Below, piece by piece: positions 17,524 through 26,824 of a stretch of 64,000 bases of DNA. Origin of the DNA: Bacteroides sp. (GTDB taxonomy: Bacteria; Bacteroidota; Bacteroidia; Bacteroidales; Bacteroidaceae); assembly GCA_017471925.1 (NCBI GenBank), contig JAFURM010000042.1, positions 1 through 64,000 of the forward strand, read 5' to 3'. A model generated the notes under the pieces. That model did not search any database, was not told the DNA's origin, and saw nothing but the letters and a program-made list of their open reading frames with translations. Made by a program: the position numbers and the translations under genes. Numbering within the stretch: position 1 is the first letter of the stretch; every line of letters begins with the position of its first letter.

Positions 17524-17555
17524 CAAAGGAAGAAAGATTTATCCTTTCTCGCAAA
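17524..17555 (-). promoter_or_regulatory. Candidate promoter of acpP-fabF-rnc
   Basis: Minus strand: TTTG (complement of 17552-17555), 20-bp spacer, then TTCCTTTG (complement of 17524-17531). The -7 box differs from TAnnTTTG at one position. The leader would be about 45 nt. Confidence 0.5.
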
Positions 17556-17671
17556 TATTTCAGCCATTAAATGCTACTTTTTGCACATTTTTTGCTGTTT
17601 TGTGCAGAAAATCCCCGGTTTTCACTTCATTCTCCCCGTTTTTTGCTGTCATCCGAGGGGCATGGACACAC

Positions 17672-18715
17672 TCAGCCGATGACTATCCGATAGGCTTCGG
17701 GTTCCCGCCTCAAGGGATAGTCACCCCGCAGTCTTTCAAACGCTTCGGGATGTTGCTTCAGGGCCAGGCTGTCGCGATGGGGGTTGTAGATTTCCAGGAG
17801 AGCCTCGGCCCGCCCGGCAGCCGTCACCTGCACCGTTTCGGGCAGTGGAGGCGTAATGGCATAATCGGCTTCGAGGTGGAAATGACGGCACAAGGCATCC
17901 AGGCTCATGCGCGTAGCGTTGGCCTTACCGTCGGCCGAATAGCCGGCGATATGCGGAGTGCCGATATACACCTTATTTAATAAAGAGAGGTTGGGATGGG
18001 GTTCGTTTTCCCACACGTCGATGATGGTCTCCTCTACCCTGCCCGTTTGCAGGGCTTCCAGCAGGGCCTGTGTCTCCACCACTTCGCCGCGTGAGGTATT
18101 GATGAGGATGGGATGCCGCTTCAGCCGCCGGAAGAAGGTGCTGTCGGCCAGATGGAAGGTCTTTGTCTTCCCCTCACGAACGAGGGGTACATGGAAGGTC
18201 AGCAAGTCGCAGGCGTCACACAGTTCTTCCAAGGTGTGGAATCCTTCGCTGCCTTCGCGCTCGGCTCTTGGGGGGTCACACAGCAACACGTTCATCCCCC
18301 ATCTCCCGGCCAGAGCGGCCACCTTGCGCCCGACGTTGCCCACTCCCACGATGCCCAGGGTCATCCGTTCTAAGCGTTTGCCCTTCTCGCGCTGCAGCAA
18401 CAGCAGGGCCGACTCCACATACTGGGCCACACTGCCCGAGTTGCATCCCGGTGCGTTGGTCCAGGCGATGCCGGCCTCCCGGCAATAGCGGGTGTCTATA
18501 TGGTCATAGCCGATAGTGGCCGTAGCAATGAACTGCACACGGCTTCCCTCCAGCAATGCCCGGTCACAACGGGTACGGGTGCGCACCACCAGGGCATCGG
18601 CATCCCTCACCGCTTCGGGCATTATCCCGCTGCCGGGCAGGTAGACCACCTCATCAGCTATCCGCCCGATAGCTTCGTGAATGTAGGGAATCTTGTTGTC
18701 AACGACGACTTTCAT
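17672..18715 (-). CDS. pdxB: 4-phosphoerythronate dehydrogenase
   Basis: 347 residues of the D-2-hydroxyacid dehydrogenase fold: MKVVVDNKIPYIHEA start, NAPGCNSGSVAQYVESAL, the NAD-binding GIVGVGNVGRKVAALAGRWG and the catalytic LINTSRGEVV, IDVWENEPHPN and GTPHIAGYSADGK segments. The C-terminal ~90 residues (from about 250) are the PdxB-specific dimerisation region, which separates it from SerA and LdhA. It oxidises 4-phosphoerythronate in the DXP-dependent branch of pyridoxal phosphate synthesis. It lies 29 bp after prfB and is probably co-transcribed. Confidence 0.93.
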   Translation of the reverse strand: MKVVVDNKIPYIHEAIGRIADEVVYLPGSGIMPEAVRDADALVVRTRTRCDRALLEGSRVQFIATATIGYDHIDTRYCREAGIAWTNAPGCNSGSVAQYVESALLLLQREKGKRLERMTLGIVGVGNVGRKVAALAGRWGMNVLLCDPPRAEREGSEGFHTLEELCDACDLLTFHVPLVREGKTKTFHLADSTFFRRLKRHPILINTSRGEVVETQALLEALQTGRVEETIIDVWENEPHPNLSLLNKVYIGTPHIAGYSADGKANATRMSLDALCRHFHLEADYAITPPLPETVQVTAAGRAEALLEIYNPHRDSLALKQHPEAFERLRGDYPLRREPEAYRIVIG

Positions 18716-18744
18716 CTTTCCTCGGAATCAGGAGAGTCCTCTTC

Positions 18745-19860
18745 TCACTCTTCGCCGCCCGCAAACTCCATCAGGTAGGCTTTCACAAATTCATCTATCT
18801 TGCCGTCCATCACGCCGTTCACGTCGCTGGTCTGGTAGTTGGTACGGTGGTCCTTCACCCGACGGTCATCGAAGACATAGCTGCGAATCTGTGAGCCCCA
18901 CTCAATCTTCTTCTTGCCAGCCTCCACCTTGGCCTGTTCGGCCATGCGGTGCTTCATCTCCTTGTCGTAGAGCATGGAGCGCAGCAGGCGCAGGGCATTC
19001 TCGCGGTTCTTGGGCTGGTCGCGCGTCTCGGTGTTTTCAATGAGGATTTCCTCCTCCTCACCGGTATAGGGGTCCTTGAACTGATAGCGCAGACGGACGC
19101 CCGACTCCACCTTGTTCACGTTCTGTCCGCCGGCGCCGCCGCTTCGGAAGGTGTCCCAGGAGATGCGGGCAGGCTCAATGTTCACCTCAATGGTGTCATC
19201 CACCAAAGGAGTGACAAAGACGGAGGCAAAGGAGGTCATGCGCTTGCCCTGGGCATTGTAGGGAGAGACACGCACCAGGCGGTGCACACCGTTCTCGCCC
19301 TTCAGATAGCCGTAGGCATACTCGCCGGAGATTTCGATGGTGCAGGTCTTGATTCCGGCCTCGTCACCCTCCTGAAGGTTGGCGATAGTGGCGCGGTAGC
19401 CATGGGTCTCGGCATAGCGCAGATACATGCGCATCAGCATGTTGGCCCAGTCCTGACTCTCCGTACCGCCCGCACCCGAGTTGATCTTCAGCACACAGTC
19501 CATCTGGTCGGCCTCTTCGCGCAGCATGTTCTTCAGCTCCAGGGCCTCAATAGTCGAAAGGGCCTTCTTGTAGCCCTCTTCCACCTCTTCTTCGGTCACC
19601 AATTCGTCCTTGTAGAAGTCGAAGGCCAGCTGCAATTCATCGGCCAAAGTCTTCACCTCGTTATAGCCGGCAATCCACTGCTGCAGGCCTTTCACCTTCT
19701 TCATCTGTGCTTCGGCCGCTTTCTGGTCGTCCCAGAATCCGGGGGCCTGCGTGCGCAGCTGCTCCTCCTCCACTTGAATCTTTTTTCCTTCAATATCCAG
19801 GTAGCGGCAGAGGGCTTCGGTGCGCTCTTTTACGTCTTTCAGTTGTTCGATGGTTATCAT
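18745..19860 (-). CDS. prfB: Peptide chain release factor 2
   Basis: 371 residues in one uninterrupted frame, so the +1 programmed frameshift found in many prfB genes is absent. The catalytic GGQ lies in RSGGAGGQNVNKVESG (about 245). The codon-recognition tripeptide, SPF in E. coli RF2, reads SPY here (VRVSPYNAQGKRMTSF); the codon is TAC. RF2 ends translation at UGA and UAA. A TACCTTTG -7 box (complement of 19899-19906) lies 39 bp upstream of the ATG. It is divergent from the M16 protease gene. Confidence 0.95.
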   Translation of the reverse strand: MITIEQLKDVKERTEALCRYLDIEGKKIQVEEEQLRTQAPGFWDDQKAAEAQMKKVKGLQQWIAGYNEVKTLADELQLAFDFYKDELVTEEEVEEGYKKALSTIEALELKNMLREEADQMDCVLKINSGAGGTESQDWANMLMRMYLRYAETHGYRATIANLQEGDEAGIKTCTIEISGEYAYGYLKGENGVHRLVRVSPYNAQGKRMTSFASVFVTPLVDDTIEVNIEPARISWDTFRSGGAGGQNVNKVESGVRLRYQFKDPYTGEEEEILIENTETRDQPKNRENALRLLRSMLYDKEMKHRMAEQAKVEAGKKKIEWGSQIRSYVFDDRRVKDHRTNYQTSDVNGVMDGKIDEFVKAYLMEFAGGEE

Positions 19861-19894
19861 AAATATGGCTCTTTTTACATTTTTCTGCTAAGAG

Positions 19895-19928
19895 TTTGCA
19901 AAGGTATGCAAAAAAACTGATACATTTG
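19895..19928. promoter_or_regulatory. Overlapping divergent promoter elements of prfB (-) and the M16 gene (+)
   Basis: Plus strand: TTTG at 19895-19898 and TACATTTG at 19921-19928, spacer 22 bp (slightly long), facing the M16 gene at 19959. Minus strand: TACCTTTG (complement of 19899-19906), facing prfB. The prfB -7 box directly abuts the plus-strand -33 box, so the two polymerases should compete. Confidence 0.45.
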
Positions 19929-19958
19929 CAGTTATCATAACTAATAAAGCATTATTCT

Positions 19959-22877
19959 ATGAACAAACTGATGAGAAAATCCGGATGGGGCGCCCTGTTG
20001 GTGGCGGCTCTGACTCTGGGCAGCTGTGCTCCGAAGTACAGCTACGAAACCGTACCCAACGACCCGTTGAAGGCACGCATCTACACGCTGGACAACGGTC
20101 TGAAGGTCTACATGAGCGTGAACAAGGAAGAACCCCGCATCCAGACGTACATTGCCGTGCGGGTGGGCGGAAAGAACGACCCGGCCGAGACTACCGGCCT
20201 GGCCCACTACTTCGAACACCTGATGTTCAAAGGCACCAAGCAGTATGGCACGCAGAACTACGAAGCCGAGAAACCCTTGCTGGACCAGATTGAACAGCAG
20301 TTTGAGGTGTATCGCAAGACCACCGACGAAGCCCAGCGCAAGGCCATCTACCACGTGATAGACAGCCTGAGCCAGGAGGCCTCCAAATATGCCATCCCCA
20401 ACGAGTACGACAAACTGATGTCGGCCATCGGCGCCAACGGCACCAACGCCTACACCAGCTTCGACGTGACCTGCTACACCGAGGACATCCCCAGCAACCA
20501 GGTGGAGAACTGGGCACGCATCCAGGCCGACCGCTTCCAGAACGCCGTGATACGCGGCTTCCACACCGAACTGGAGACCGTTTACGAAGAGAAGAACATG
20601 TCTCTGACGCGCGACTCACGCAAAATCCTGGAGAAGGTGCTCTCCGCCCTCTTCCCGGGACACCCCTATGGTGCACAGACCGTGCTCGGCACACAGGAAC
20701 ACCTGAAGAATCCCTCCATCACCAACATCAAGGAGTACTATAAGAAGTGGTATGTGCCCAACAACATGGCCATCTGCCTGAGCGGCGACTTCGACCCCGA
20801 CCAGATGATTGCCACCATAGACAAGCATTTCGGCGGGCTGAAGCCCAACCCCGAACTGCCCAAGCTGACCTGGGCCGAAGAGCAGGAAATCACCTCACCC
20901 GTAGTGCGCGAGGTCTATGGCCTGGATGCCGAAAACATCTGCCTGGCCTGGCGTTTCCCCGGAGCGGCTCATGAAGACGCCGAGACGCTGGATGTCGTAT
21001 CGTCCGTGCTGCACAACGGACAGGCCGGTCTCTTCGACCTCAACCTGAACCAGCAGCAGAAGACTCTGCACGCCAACTGCCAGTCCATGTCCATGGCCGA
21101 CTACAGCATCATGCTGATGCAAGGCTCACCCAAGAAGGGACAGACCCTGGACGAAGTGAAGGACCTCATGCTGGCCGAACTGGCCAAGCTGCGTGCAGGT
21201 GAGTTCGACGAGAAGATGCTGGAGGCCAACATCAACAACTTCAAGCTCTACCAACAGCGCAAGATGGACAACAACCGCTCGCGTGCCGACTATTTCGTGG
21301 ATGCCTTCGTGAACGGCAGTGAATGGGCCGACGAGGTGGGACGCCTGGACCGCATCTCCAAGCTCACCAAGGAAGATGTGGTGGCCTTCGCCAACAAATA
21401 CCTGAAAGACGAAAACTGCGCCATCATCTACAAACGCCAGGGCAAGGACCCCAACGAAAAGAAGATTGACAAGCCCGCCATCACCCCCATCGTGATGAAC
21501 CGCGACACGGCCAGCGCCTTCCTCCGCGAAATACAGGCTGCACAGGTAGCACCCATCGAGCCGGTGTTCCTGGACTTCAACAAGGACCTCACGCAGCTCA
21601 CGGCCAAGGCCGGCATACCCGTCATCTACAAGCAGAACACGACCAACGACATCTTCCAGCTGACCTATCTCTTCGACATGGGCAACCGCAACGACAAGGC
21701 TCTGGGAACGGCCGCCGACTACCTGCAATACTTAGGCACTTCGGACATGACACCCGAGGAGGTAAAGAGCGAGTTCTACCGCATGGCCTGCCGCTTCAGC
21801 GTAAGACCCTCCACCGAGCGCACCTACCTGACGCTGACCGGCCTGAACGAGAACCTGCCGCAAGCCATCGCTCTCTTTGAGAAGCTCCTGGCCGACGCAC
21901 AGGTGAACGCACAGGCTTATGCCGACATGGTGAGCAACGAACTGAAGTACCGCCACGACGCCAAGCTGAACCAAGGACAGAACTTCTCCCGTTTGGGTCA
22001 GTTCTTAGAGTGGGGCAACCTGAACCCCGCCACCTATCAACTGAGCGAGAAGGAACTGAAGGAGATGAATCCCCAGCAGCTCGTGGACCGCATCCACGCC
22101 CTGAACGGCTACAAGCACCGCATCACCTATTACGGTCCCACACCGCAAGAAGAACTGCTGAGCCTCATCAACAAGGAACACCGCACGCCCGAGACGCTGG
22201 CCGACGTTCCCGAAGGTATCCAGTTCAAGCAGCAGATTACCGACGAGACCAAGGTCTTCGTAGCTCCTTATGACGCCAAGCAAATCTACATGGCACAGGT
22301 GTCCAACAACGGCGACCTCTACGACCCGGCCTTCGAGCCCGGACGTCTGCTCTACAACGGTTACTTCAGCGGCGGCATGAACGGCATCGTCTTCCAGGAG
22401 ATGCGCGAAAGCCGTGGCCTGGCCTATACGGCACGTGCTCGTTTAGAAATGCCCGACTATGCCAAGTACAGCTACAGCTACAATGCCTTCATCGCCACGC
22501 AAACCGACAAGACGATGGATGCCATCGCCACCTTCAATGACATCATCTTCAACATGCCCGCCTCCGAAAACGCCTTCAAGCTGGCCAAGGAGAGCATGAT
22601 TGCCCGCCTGCGCACCGAACGCATCATCAAGGGCGACGTCATCTCCACCTACATCGACGCACTGGACATGGGACAGACGGAGGACAGCCGCATCAAGATC
22701 TATGAGATGTTGCAGACGGCCACCCTGCAGGATGTCATTGACTTCCAGCAGAAGTGGGTGAAGGGACGCAAGTTCCACTACGGCATCCTGGGCAACAAGA
22801 AAGACCTCGACATGGAGGCTCTGAAGAAGATTGGCCCCATCGTGGAACTGACCACGGAAGACCTCTTCGGATATTAA
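19959..22877 (+). CDS. M16 (pitrilysin-family) zinc metalloprotease lipoprotein
   Basis: 972 residues with a lipoprotein signal peptide (LTLGSCAPK, Cys23), hence probably periplasmic or surface-exposed. The inverted zinc motif HxxEH is HYFEH at 83-87, with the third ligand in the Glu-rich segment LETVYEEKNMSL about 120 residues later. Two M16 repeats are fused; the C-terminal one (from about 520) lacks a zinc motif, as usual, but keeps the R/Y-type substrate pocket (EMRESRGLAYTARARLEM). It is monocistronic, followed by a strong hairpin at 22893-22930. Its substrate is unknown; peptide clearance in the envelope is the family role. Confidence 0.92.
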   Translation: MNKLMRKSGWGALLVAALTLGSCAPKYSYETVPNDPLKARIYTLDNGLKVYMSVNKEEPRIQTYIAVRVGGKNDPAETTGLAHYFEHLMFKGTKQYGTQNYEAEKPLLDQIEQQFEVYRKTTDEAQRKAIYHVIDSLSQEASKYAIPNEYDKLMSAIGANGTNAYTSFDVTCYTEDIPSNQVENWARIQADRFQNAVIRGFHTELETVYEEKNMSLTRDSRKILEKVLSALFPGHPYGAQTVLGTQEHLKNPSITNIKEYYKKWYVPNNMAICLSGDFDPDQMIATIDKHFGGLKPNPELPKLTWAEEQEITSPVVREVYGLDAENICLAWRFPGAAHEDAETLDVVSSVLHNGQAGLFDLNLNQQQKTLHANCQSMSMADYSIMLMQGSPKKGQTLDEVKDLMLAELAKLRAGEFDEKMLEANINNFKLYQQRKMDNNRSRADYFVDAFVNGSEWADEVGRLDRISKLTKEDVVAFANKYLKDENCAIIYKRQGKDPNEKKIDKPAITPIVMNRDTASAFLREIQAAQVAPIEPVFLDFNKDLTQLTAKAGIPVIYKQNTTNDIFQLTYLFDMGNRNDKALGTAADYLQYLGTSDMTPEEVKSEFYRMACRFSVRPSTERTYLTLTGLNENLPQAIALFEKLLADAQVNAQAYADMVSNELKYRHDAKLNQGQNFSRLGQFLEWGNLNPATYQLSEKELKEMNPQQLVDRIHALNGYKHRITYYGPTPQEELLSLINKEHRTPETLADVPEGIQFKQQITDETKVFVAPYDAKQIYMAQVSNNGDLYDPAFEPGRLLYNGYFSGGMNGIVFQEMRESRGLAYTARARLEMPDYAKYSYSYNAFIATQTDKTMDAIATFNDIIFNMPASENAFKLAKESMIARLRTERIIKGDVISTYIDALDMGQTEDSRIKIYEMLQTATLQDVIDFQQKWVKGRKFHYGILGNKKDLDMEALKKIGPIVELTTEDLFGY

Positions 22878-22892
22878 GAAACACCGCAAAGA

Positions 22893-22930
22893 ATGACACA
22901 CGCTCCGCTCCACGGATGAGCGTGTGTCAT
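22893..22930 (+). terminator. 13-bp perfect stem after the M16 gene
   Basis: ATGACACACGCTC (22893-22905) and GAGCGTGTGTCAT (22918-22930) pair perfectly around a 12-nt loop. No U-run follows, so it may stabilise the mRNA end or terminate weakly. Confidence 0.6.
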
Positions 22931-22959
22931 CATACATATTTCAGGAATAAGATAAACCA

Positions 22960-24696
22960 ATGAGAAGACTTGTTTATATCCTTGCTTTGGTTGGAGGAAT
23001 TGTTCTCCTTACAGGATGCAATGAAAAGAAGGCAGACCTGCCACAGCCGGAAGAGGCCACGATGCAAGACGGCACATACGAAGGACTGGGCGAAGGCCGG
23101 AGTGGAATGATCAAAGTAGCCATTGAGGTGAAGGAACATCTCATCACAGCCATCCGCATTCTCAGTCAATCCGAATCGAAATTTGCACAGCCGGCAGAAC
23201 AACAGATTATAGACGCTGTATTGAAAAAGCAGACAACCGAAGGAGTGGATGCCATAAGCGGGGCCACCCTTACCTCCAATGGAATGCTGGCAGCCATCGG
23301 TATGGCCATCAATGCATCAAAAGGGGTGGAACAGGAGGAAGCGGCCTATACCGACACCTCTTGCGACATTGTCGTGGTGGGAGCCGGCGGCGCCGGACTG
23401 ACTGCCGCCGTACAAGCGTCATCGATGGGAGCTAACGTCATCGTCCTGGAGAAGCAAGGAATCATTGGTGGAAATACCAACTACTCCACGGGCGGATTGA
23501 ATGCGGCCGAGACCTCAGTCCAGCAAAAGCTGGGCATTGAAGACTCCAAGCAGAGCCATTTCGACGATACCATGTCGGGCGGTCATTACCTGAATGACCC
23601 ATCGTTGGTGGCTACCCTGGTAGACAAGGCTGCCGCGGTGGTGGATTGGCTCATCTCCTTAGGAGCTGACATGAGTGATGTAGGCAAGATGGCAGGTTCG
23701 AGCCAAAGCCGTACCCATCGACCGGCGGGCGGTGCAGCCATCGGTCCACACCTGATGTCGGTATTGAGCAAGGCGGTTCAGGCTGAAAACATTTCCATCC
23801 GCACCCGCAATACCGTGACGGCATTGACCGAAAAGGACGGGAAGGTGACAGGCGTAAAGGTGAACACAACCAAGGGCACTTATACCATCCAGGCAAAGGC
23901 AGTCATTATCGCCACAGGAGGATTCGGTGCCAACTTGTCCATGATTGAGCAGTATCGTCCGGAGCTGAAGGGGTTCAACACTTCCAATCATCACGGTGCT
24001 ACGGGTGATGCCTTCGAATGGGTAACGGCCTTGCAGGTGCCATTGATACAGATGGAACAGATACAAGTACATCCCACCGGAGAAACGGGCAGCCATCTGC
24101 TGATAACGGAAGCCGTTCGTGGCAATGGTGCCATTCTGGTGAACAGCGAAGGGGTACGTTTCGCCAATGAGATGTGGACACGCGACAAACTTTCGGATGC
24201 CATCCTGGCACAGACGGGCAAGTCGGCTTTCATCGTATTCGACCAAAGCGTACGTGAGTCGCTGGGTGCCATTGAGAACTATGCCCAGCAAGGGTTGCTC
24301 ACCACAGGAAATACCGTTTCCGAACTGGCACAAGCGTTGAAGCTGCCCGTGTCGGCCTTTGTTGCAACCATGGATGCCTATCAAGCCTATCAGGCAACCG
24401 GAGAAGATCCGGATTTTGGCCGCAAGGCCGAAGAAATGCCTCGTCCGCTCAGTCAGGCACCTTATTATGCCATTCACGTAGAGCCGGTGATACACCACAC
24501 CATGGGTGGCATTAAAATCAACTCGAAGGCCGAAGTGTTGAATGAGGCAGGAGATGCTGTCCCGGGGCTGTATGCGGCAGGCGAAGTGACAGGAGGGGTG
24601 CATGGTGGAAACCGTCTGGGAGGCAATGCTGTAGCAGATATTATGGTGTTCGGCCAAATAGCAGGCGCCTCTGCCGCCCGATTCGTTTTACCATAG
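22960..24696 (+). CDS. Flavinylated fumarate/urocanate-reductase-like lipoprotein
   Basis: 578 residues. Lipoprotein signal peptide with Cys20 (LLTGCNEKK). An FMN-binding domain (about 35-120) has the ApbE-type flavinylation motif ISGATLTS (99-106; acceptor probably Thr103). It is followed by a flavocytochrome-c/fumarate-reductase-like FAD domain: VVVGAGGAGLTAAV (138-151), GGNTNYSTGGLNAA, VIIATGGFGANL, HHTMGGIKIN and AAGEVTGGVHGGNRLGGNA. No haem-binding CxxCH is present. Such extracytosolic reductases pass electrons from a flavin to an organic acceptor; the acceptor (fumarate, urocanate, acrylate-like or other) cannot be read from sequence. It is a single-gene unit. Confidence 0.9.
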   Translation: MRRLVYILALVGGIVLLTGCNEKKADLPQPEEATMQDGTYEGLGEGRSGMIKVAIEVKEHLITAIRILSQSESKFAQPAEQQIIDAVLKKQTTEGVDAISGATLTSNGMLAAIGMAINASKGVEQEEAAYTDTSCDIVVVGAGGAGLTAAVQASSMGANVIVLEKQGIIGGNTNYSTGGLNAAETSVQQKLGIEDSKQSHFDDTMSGGHYLNDPSLVATLVDKAAAVVDWLISLGADMSDVGKMAGSSQSRTHRPAGGAAIGPHLMSVLSKAVQAENISIRTRNTVTALTEKDGKVTGVKVNTTKGTYTIQAKAVIIATGGFGANLSMIEQYRPELKGFNTSNHHGATGDAFEWVTALQVPLIQMEQIQVHPTGETGSHLLITEAVRGNGAILVNSEGVRFANEMWTRDKLSDAILAQTGKSAFIVFDQSVRESLGAIENYAQQGLLTTGNTVSELAQALKLPVSAFVATMDAYQAYQATGEDPDFGRKAEEMPRPLSQAPYYAIHVEPVIHHTMGGIKINSKAEVLNEAGDAVPGLYAAGEVTGGVHGGNRLGGNAVADIMVFGQIAGASAARFVLP

Positions 24697-24736
24697 TGGT
24701 GCAGGCCGGAATCACTTCATAAAAAGCGAAGTCGGA

Positions 24737-26270
24737 TTACGACAGATGGCTATAGTTCTCTCCTTCAATTAGCTTCCAATATCCTCCTTTTGTCGGGCCA
24801 ATATGTTCTACCACATTCTTTAAGTCCTCAATATCACGATGAATGGTTCGCGGATCTACATCAAACACTTCTGCCATTTCCTCCATCGTTATGTTTGGAT
24901 TCTTTTTAATTAACCCTATAATTCCTTGCTGCCTTTTGCATTTTTTCGAAAGGTTCTTTTTTGAAGACACGTTATCGGTCAATGAAATCTTAAAATCCTC
25001 ATCATCCAATTCAATGAAACTTTCTTGGGACATTTGTCCATTTTCTTGGGACAATTCCATATAAGTAATCGAAAAGACAAATTGGGCTCCGTTGCTAATC
25101 TCCACTTTGTAGTTTGGATAATACAGGGGTGCATATCTCATAATATTCCTAATCCCGGAACCCATATCTTCAGCCCAAGCCAATTCATGAAATACGCGAA
25201 CTAACAGAGGATTCTTCGTATAGTTATTCAACTGCTGCAAAGTTAGTTCCCCTTCTGGTATTTCTGGTAACAAACGTGTTGGATTTTTGTCACCACACGA
25301 TCCTTGAAAACATGATAGAAGCAAGCATAACCCGTGCTATAATCAGCATGAACACATAAGTTGGCTACAATCTCACGAAATAAATCCCAACGTAAATCTT
25401 CTCGTTGTGTAGAGCCTAAAGGTAAATAGAATTTGTCGGGAAGGTATCGTTCCGTGAATTGAGTTAGTTGATCGTATACCTTTATGAGGTTACAACGCAT
25501 AGTCCTTCGGTCATCGTATCTATTGGGGAATTGTTTCATATCATTATACTGTTCGTAAGTACACATGTGAAACAATGCTTCAAACCGATAGCGAAGCATA
25601 AAGTCTTCAATTGCTTCTTCCTTACCAAATAGAATTAATGCAGCATATTTCAATTTCAATTCTCCTGTAGAGAAATCTTTCTTTGCCAATCGAGTATGAA
25701 TCAAGATTTCTTCATCAGATAGTTACAACCATGCATGATTGGGTTTATTTGCTACAAGAATGTTTCGACAGTATTGAAACGTTTCGTGGTCAAGATCTTC
25801 AATGGTCAATCCATCAACTATTCTTTCTTCAAACAGGTGAGGGTTTTTGCGTTCAAAAAGTGATAATAAAAGTTCAGGATGATCAGTAATATCAATATCA
25901 GCCTCTCCATTACGGTCCCAATACCTACCATTATAACGATATACATATTGACCGCATGGCATATCAAGAAGCAAGACAGTATTTGCGTCTACCTCTATTA
26001 TTTGTGGTGTGAAATACGGGCAAGGTAAAAAAAGTTCTGGGTTTTTAATTGCCGTAATAATACTATTTTTTAATGCTTCAGCCTTATCAGGATTTACACC
26101 TACTATTTTCCCGTTATCTTTTACTCCAACTAAGATTTTTCCACCACTATGGTTAAGAACGAGCATACCGTCTCATACAGAGATTCCGATATCTTCTCCG
26201 CACAAGTTTTGTACTCTACTTTTGTACCTTCTCCCTCTTTGGATAACTTAACAAAGACTTCTGCATTCAT
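24737..26270 (-). pseudogene. Broken AlbA_2/Schlafen-like putative ATP- or nucleic-acid-binding regulator
   Basis: Reads as one gene of about 510 codons with three lesions. The start is the ATG at 26270 (MNAEVFVKLSKEGEGTKVEY). A one-base loss in an A-run near 26153 shifts the frame between ETVCSFL and NHSGGKILVGV. A TAA at 25723-25725 interrupts ANKPNHAWL and LSDEEILIHTR in the same frame. A second one-base loss in an A-run (complement of 25284-25288) lies between RVVTK and NPTRLLPEIP. The intact family has an AlbA_2 domain, a RecG-like C-terminal region (EDMGSGIRNI) and a DeoR-like winged helix, seen here as VFDVDPRTIHRDIEDLK. A TATTTTTG box (complement of 26293-26300) precedes it. Its intact function is unproven. 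Confidence 0.85.
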
Positions 26271-26436
26271 GGGGTTAATTGCTTATTTGTTGCAAAAATA
26301 CAAAAGAAAACTTATAAAAGAGAAAGATATGCAGAAATTGCGTAAAAACGTGTCGTTATATGAAGCATATTTTGCAAACTTCTGAATTTTGAAATGATTT
26401 TTAAAGAAAGAAGACTGTCAACTATCAACTATAACA

Positions 26437-26546
26437 GCGCGCAATTCCCTCTGGAACAGCGTGCAATTACGTGGCAAACTGCGTGCAGTTACCGGAGAAA
26501 TCGCGTGCTCTTCTGGTAGAAATCGCGTACACTTCCGGCAGGGTTG
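26437..26546. repeat. Five tandem 22-bp degenerate repeats
   Basis: Five consecutive 22-bp units start at 26437, 26459, 26481, 26503 and 26525. Each begins GCGYGC or GCGTAC, followed by a TT near position 9-10, and most have a purine-rich GnAA stretch near position 17. The period is two helical turns and not a multiple of three. It is not a CRISPR: there are no spacers. The unit resembles no element I can name. Confidence 0.75.
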
Positions 26547-26609
26547 CAAGTAGGCTTGGGCAGCCCCCTTTTCCGGCTCTTCGGGAATCCCTGTTTTTAA
26601 CGGATTTTT

Positions 26610-26744
26610 AGTTTTGTAACATGTAACACCGGCTGAGTGCTTTCGGGGAAAAAACGGGCAAAAACAGGCCAAAACGGCCTCAAAATATAGCAGAAACGGG
26701 GTAAAAACCGTGACACAACCAAGCATGTTACATGTTACAAAACT
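26610..26744. mobile_element. 135-bp element with 18-bp perfect terminal inverted repeats (MITE-like)
   Basis: AGTTTTGTAACATGTAAC (26610-26627) and its exact complement at 26727-26744 flank about 100 bp without a gene. Each arm contains the direct repeat GTAAC-AT-GTAAC. No transposase or clear target-site duplication is visible. Alternatives are a paired operator or a long hairpin upstream of the GH28 operon. Confidence 0.5.
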
Positions 26745-26824
26745 GAAACTCTGTTAAAGGAAACAAGTGTCATTGAGTGGAATGTCGATTTTGTCCGTAT
26801 TCCCTTATGTAACAGAAATACTGA

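Noticed and set aside
26437-26546. CRISPR array
   Set aside because: Repeats are 22 bp, degenerate and contiguous, with no spacers and no cas genes in the window.
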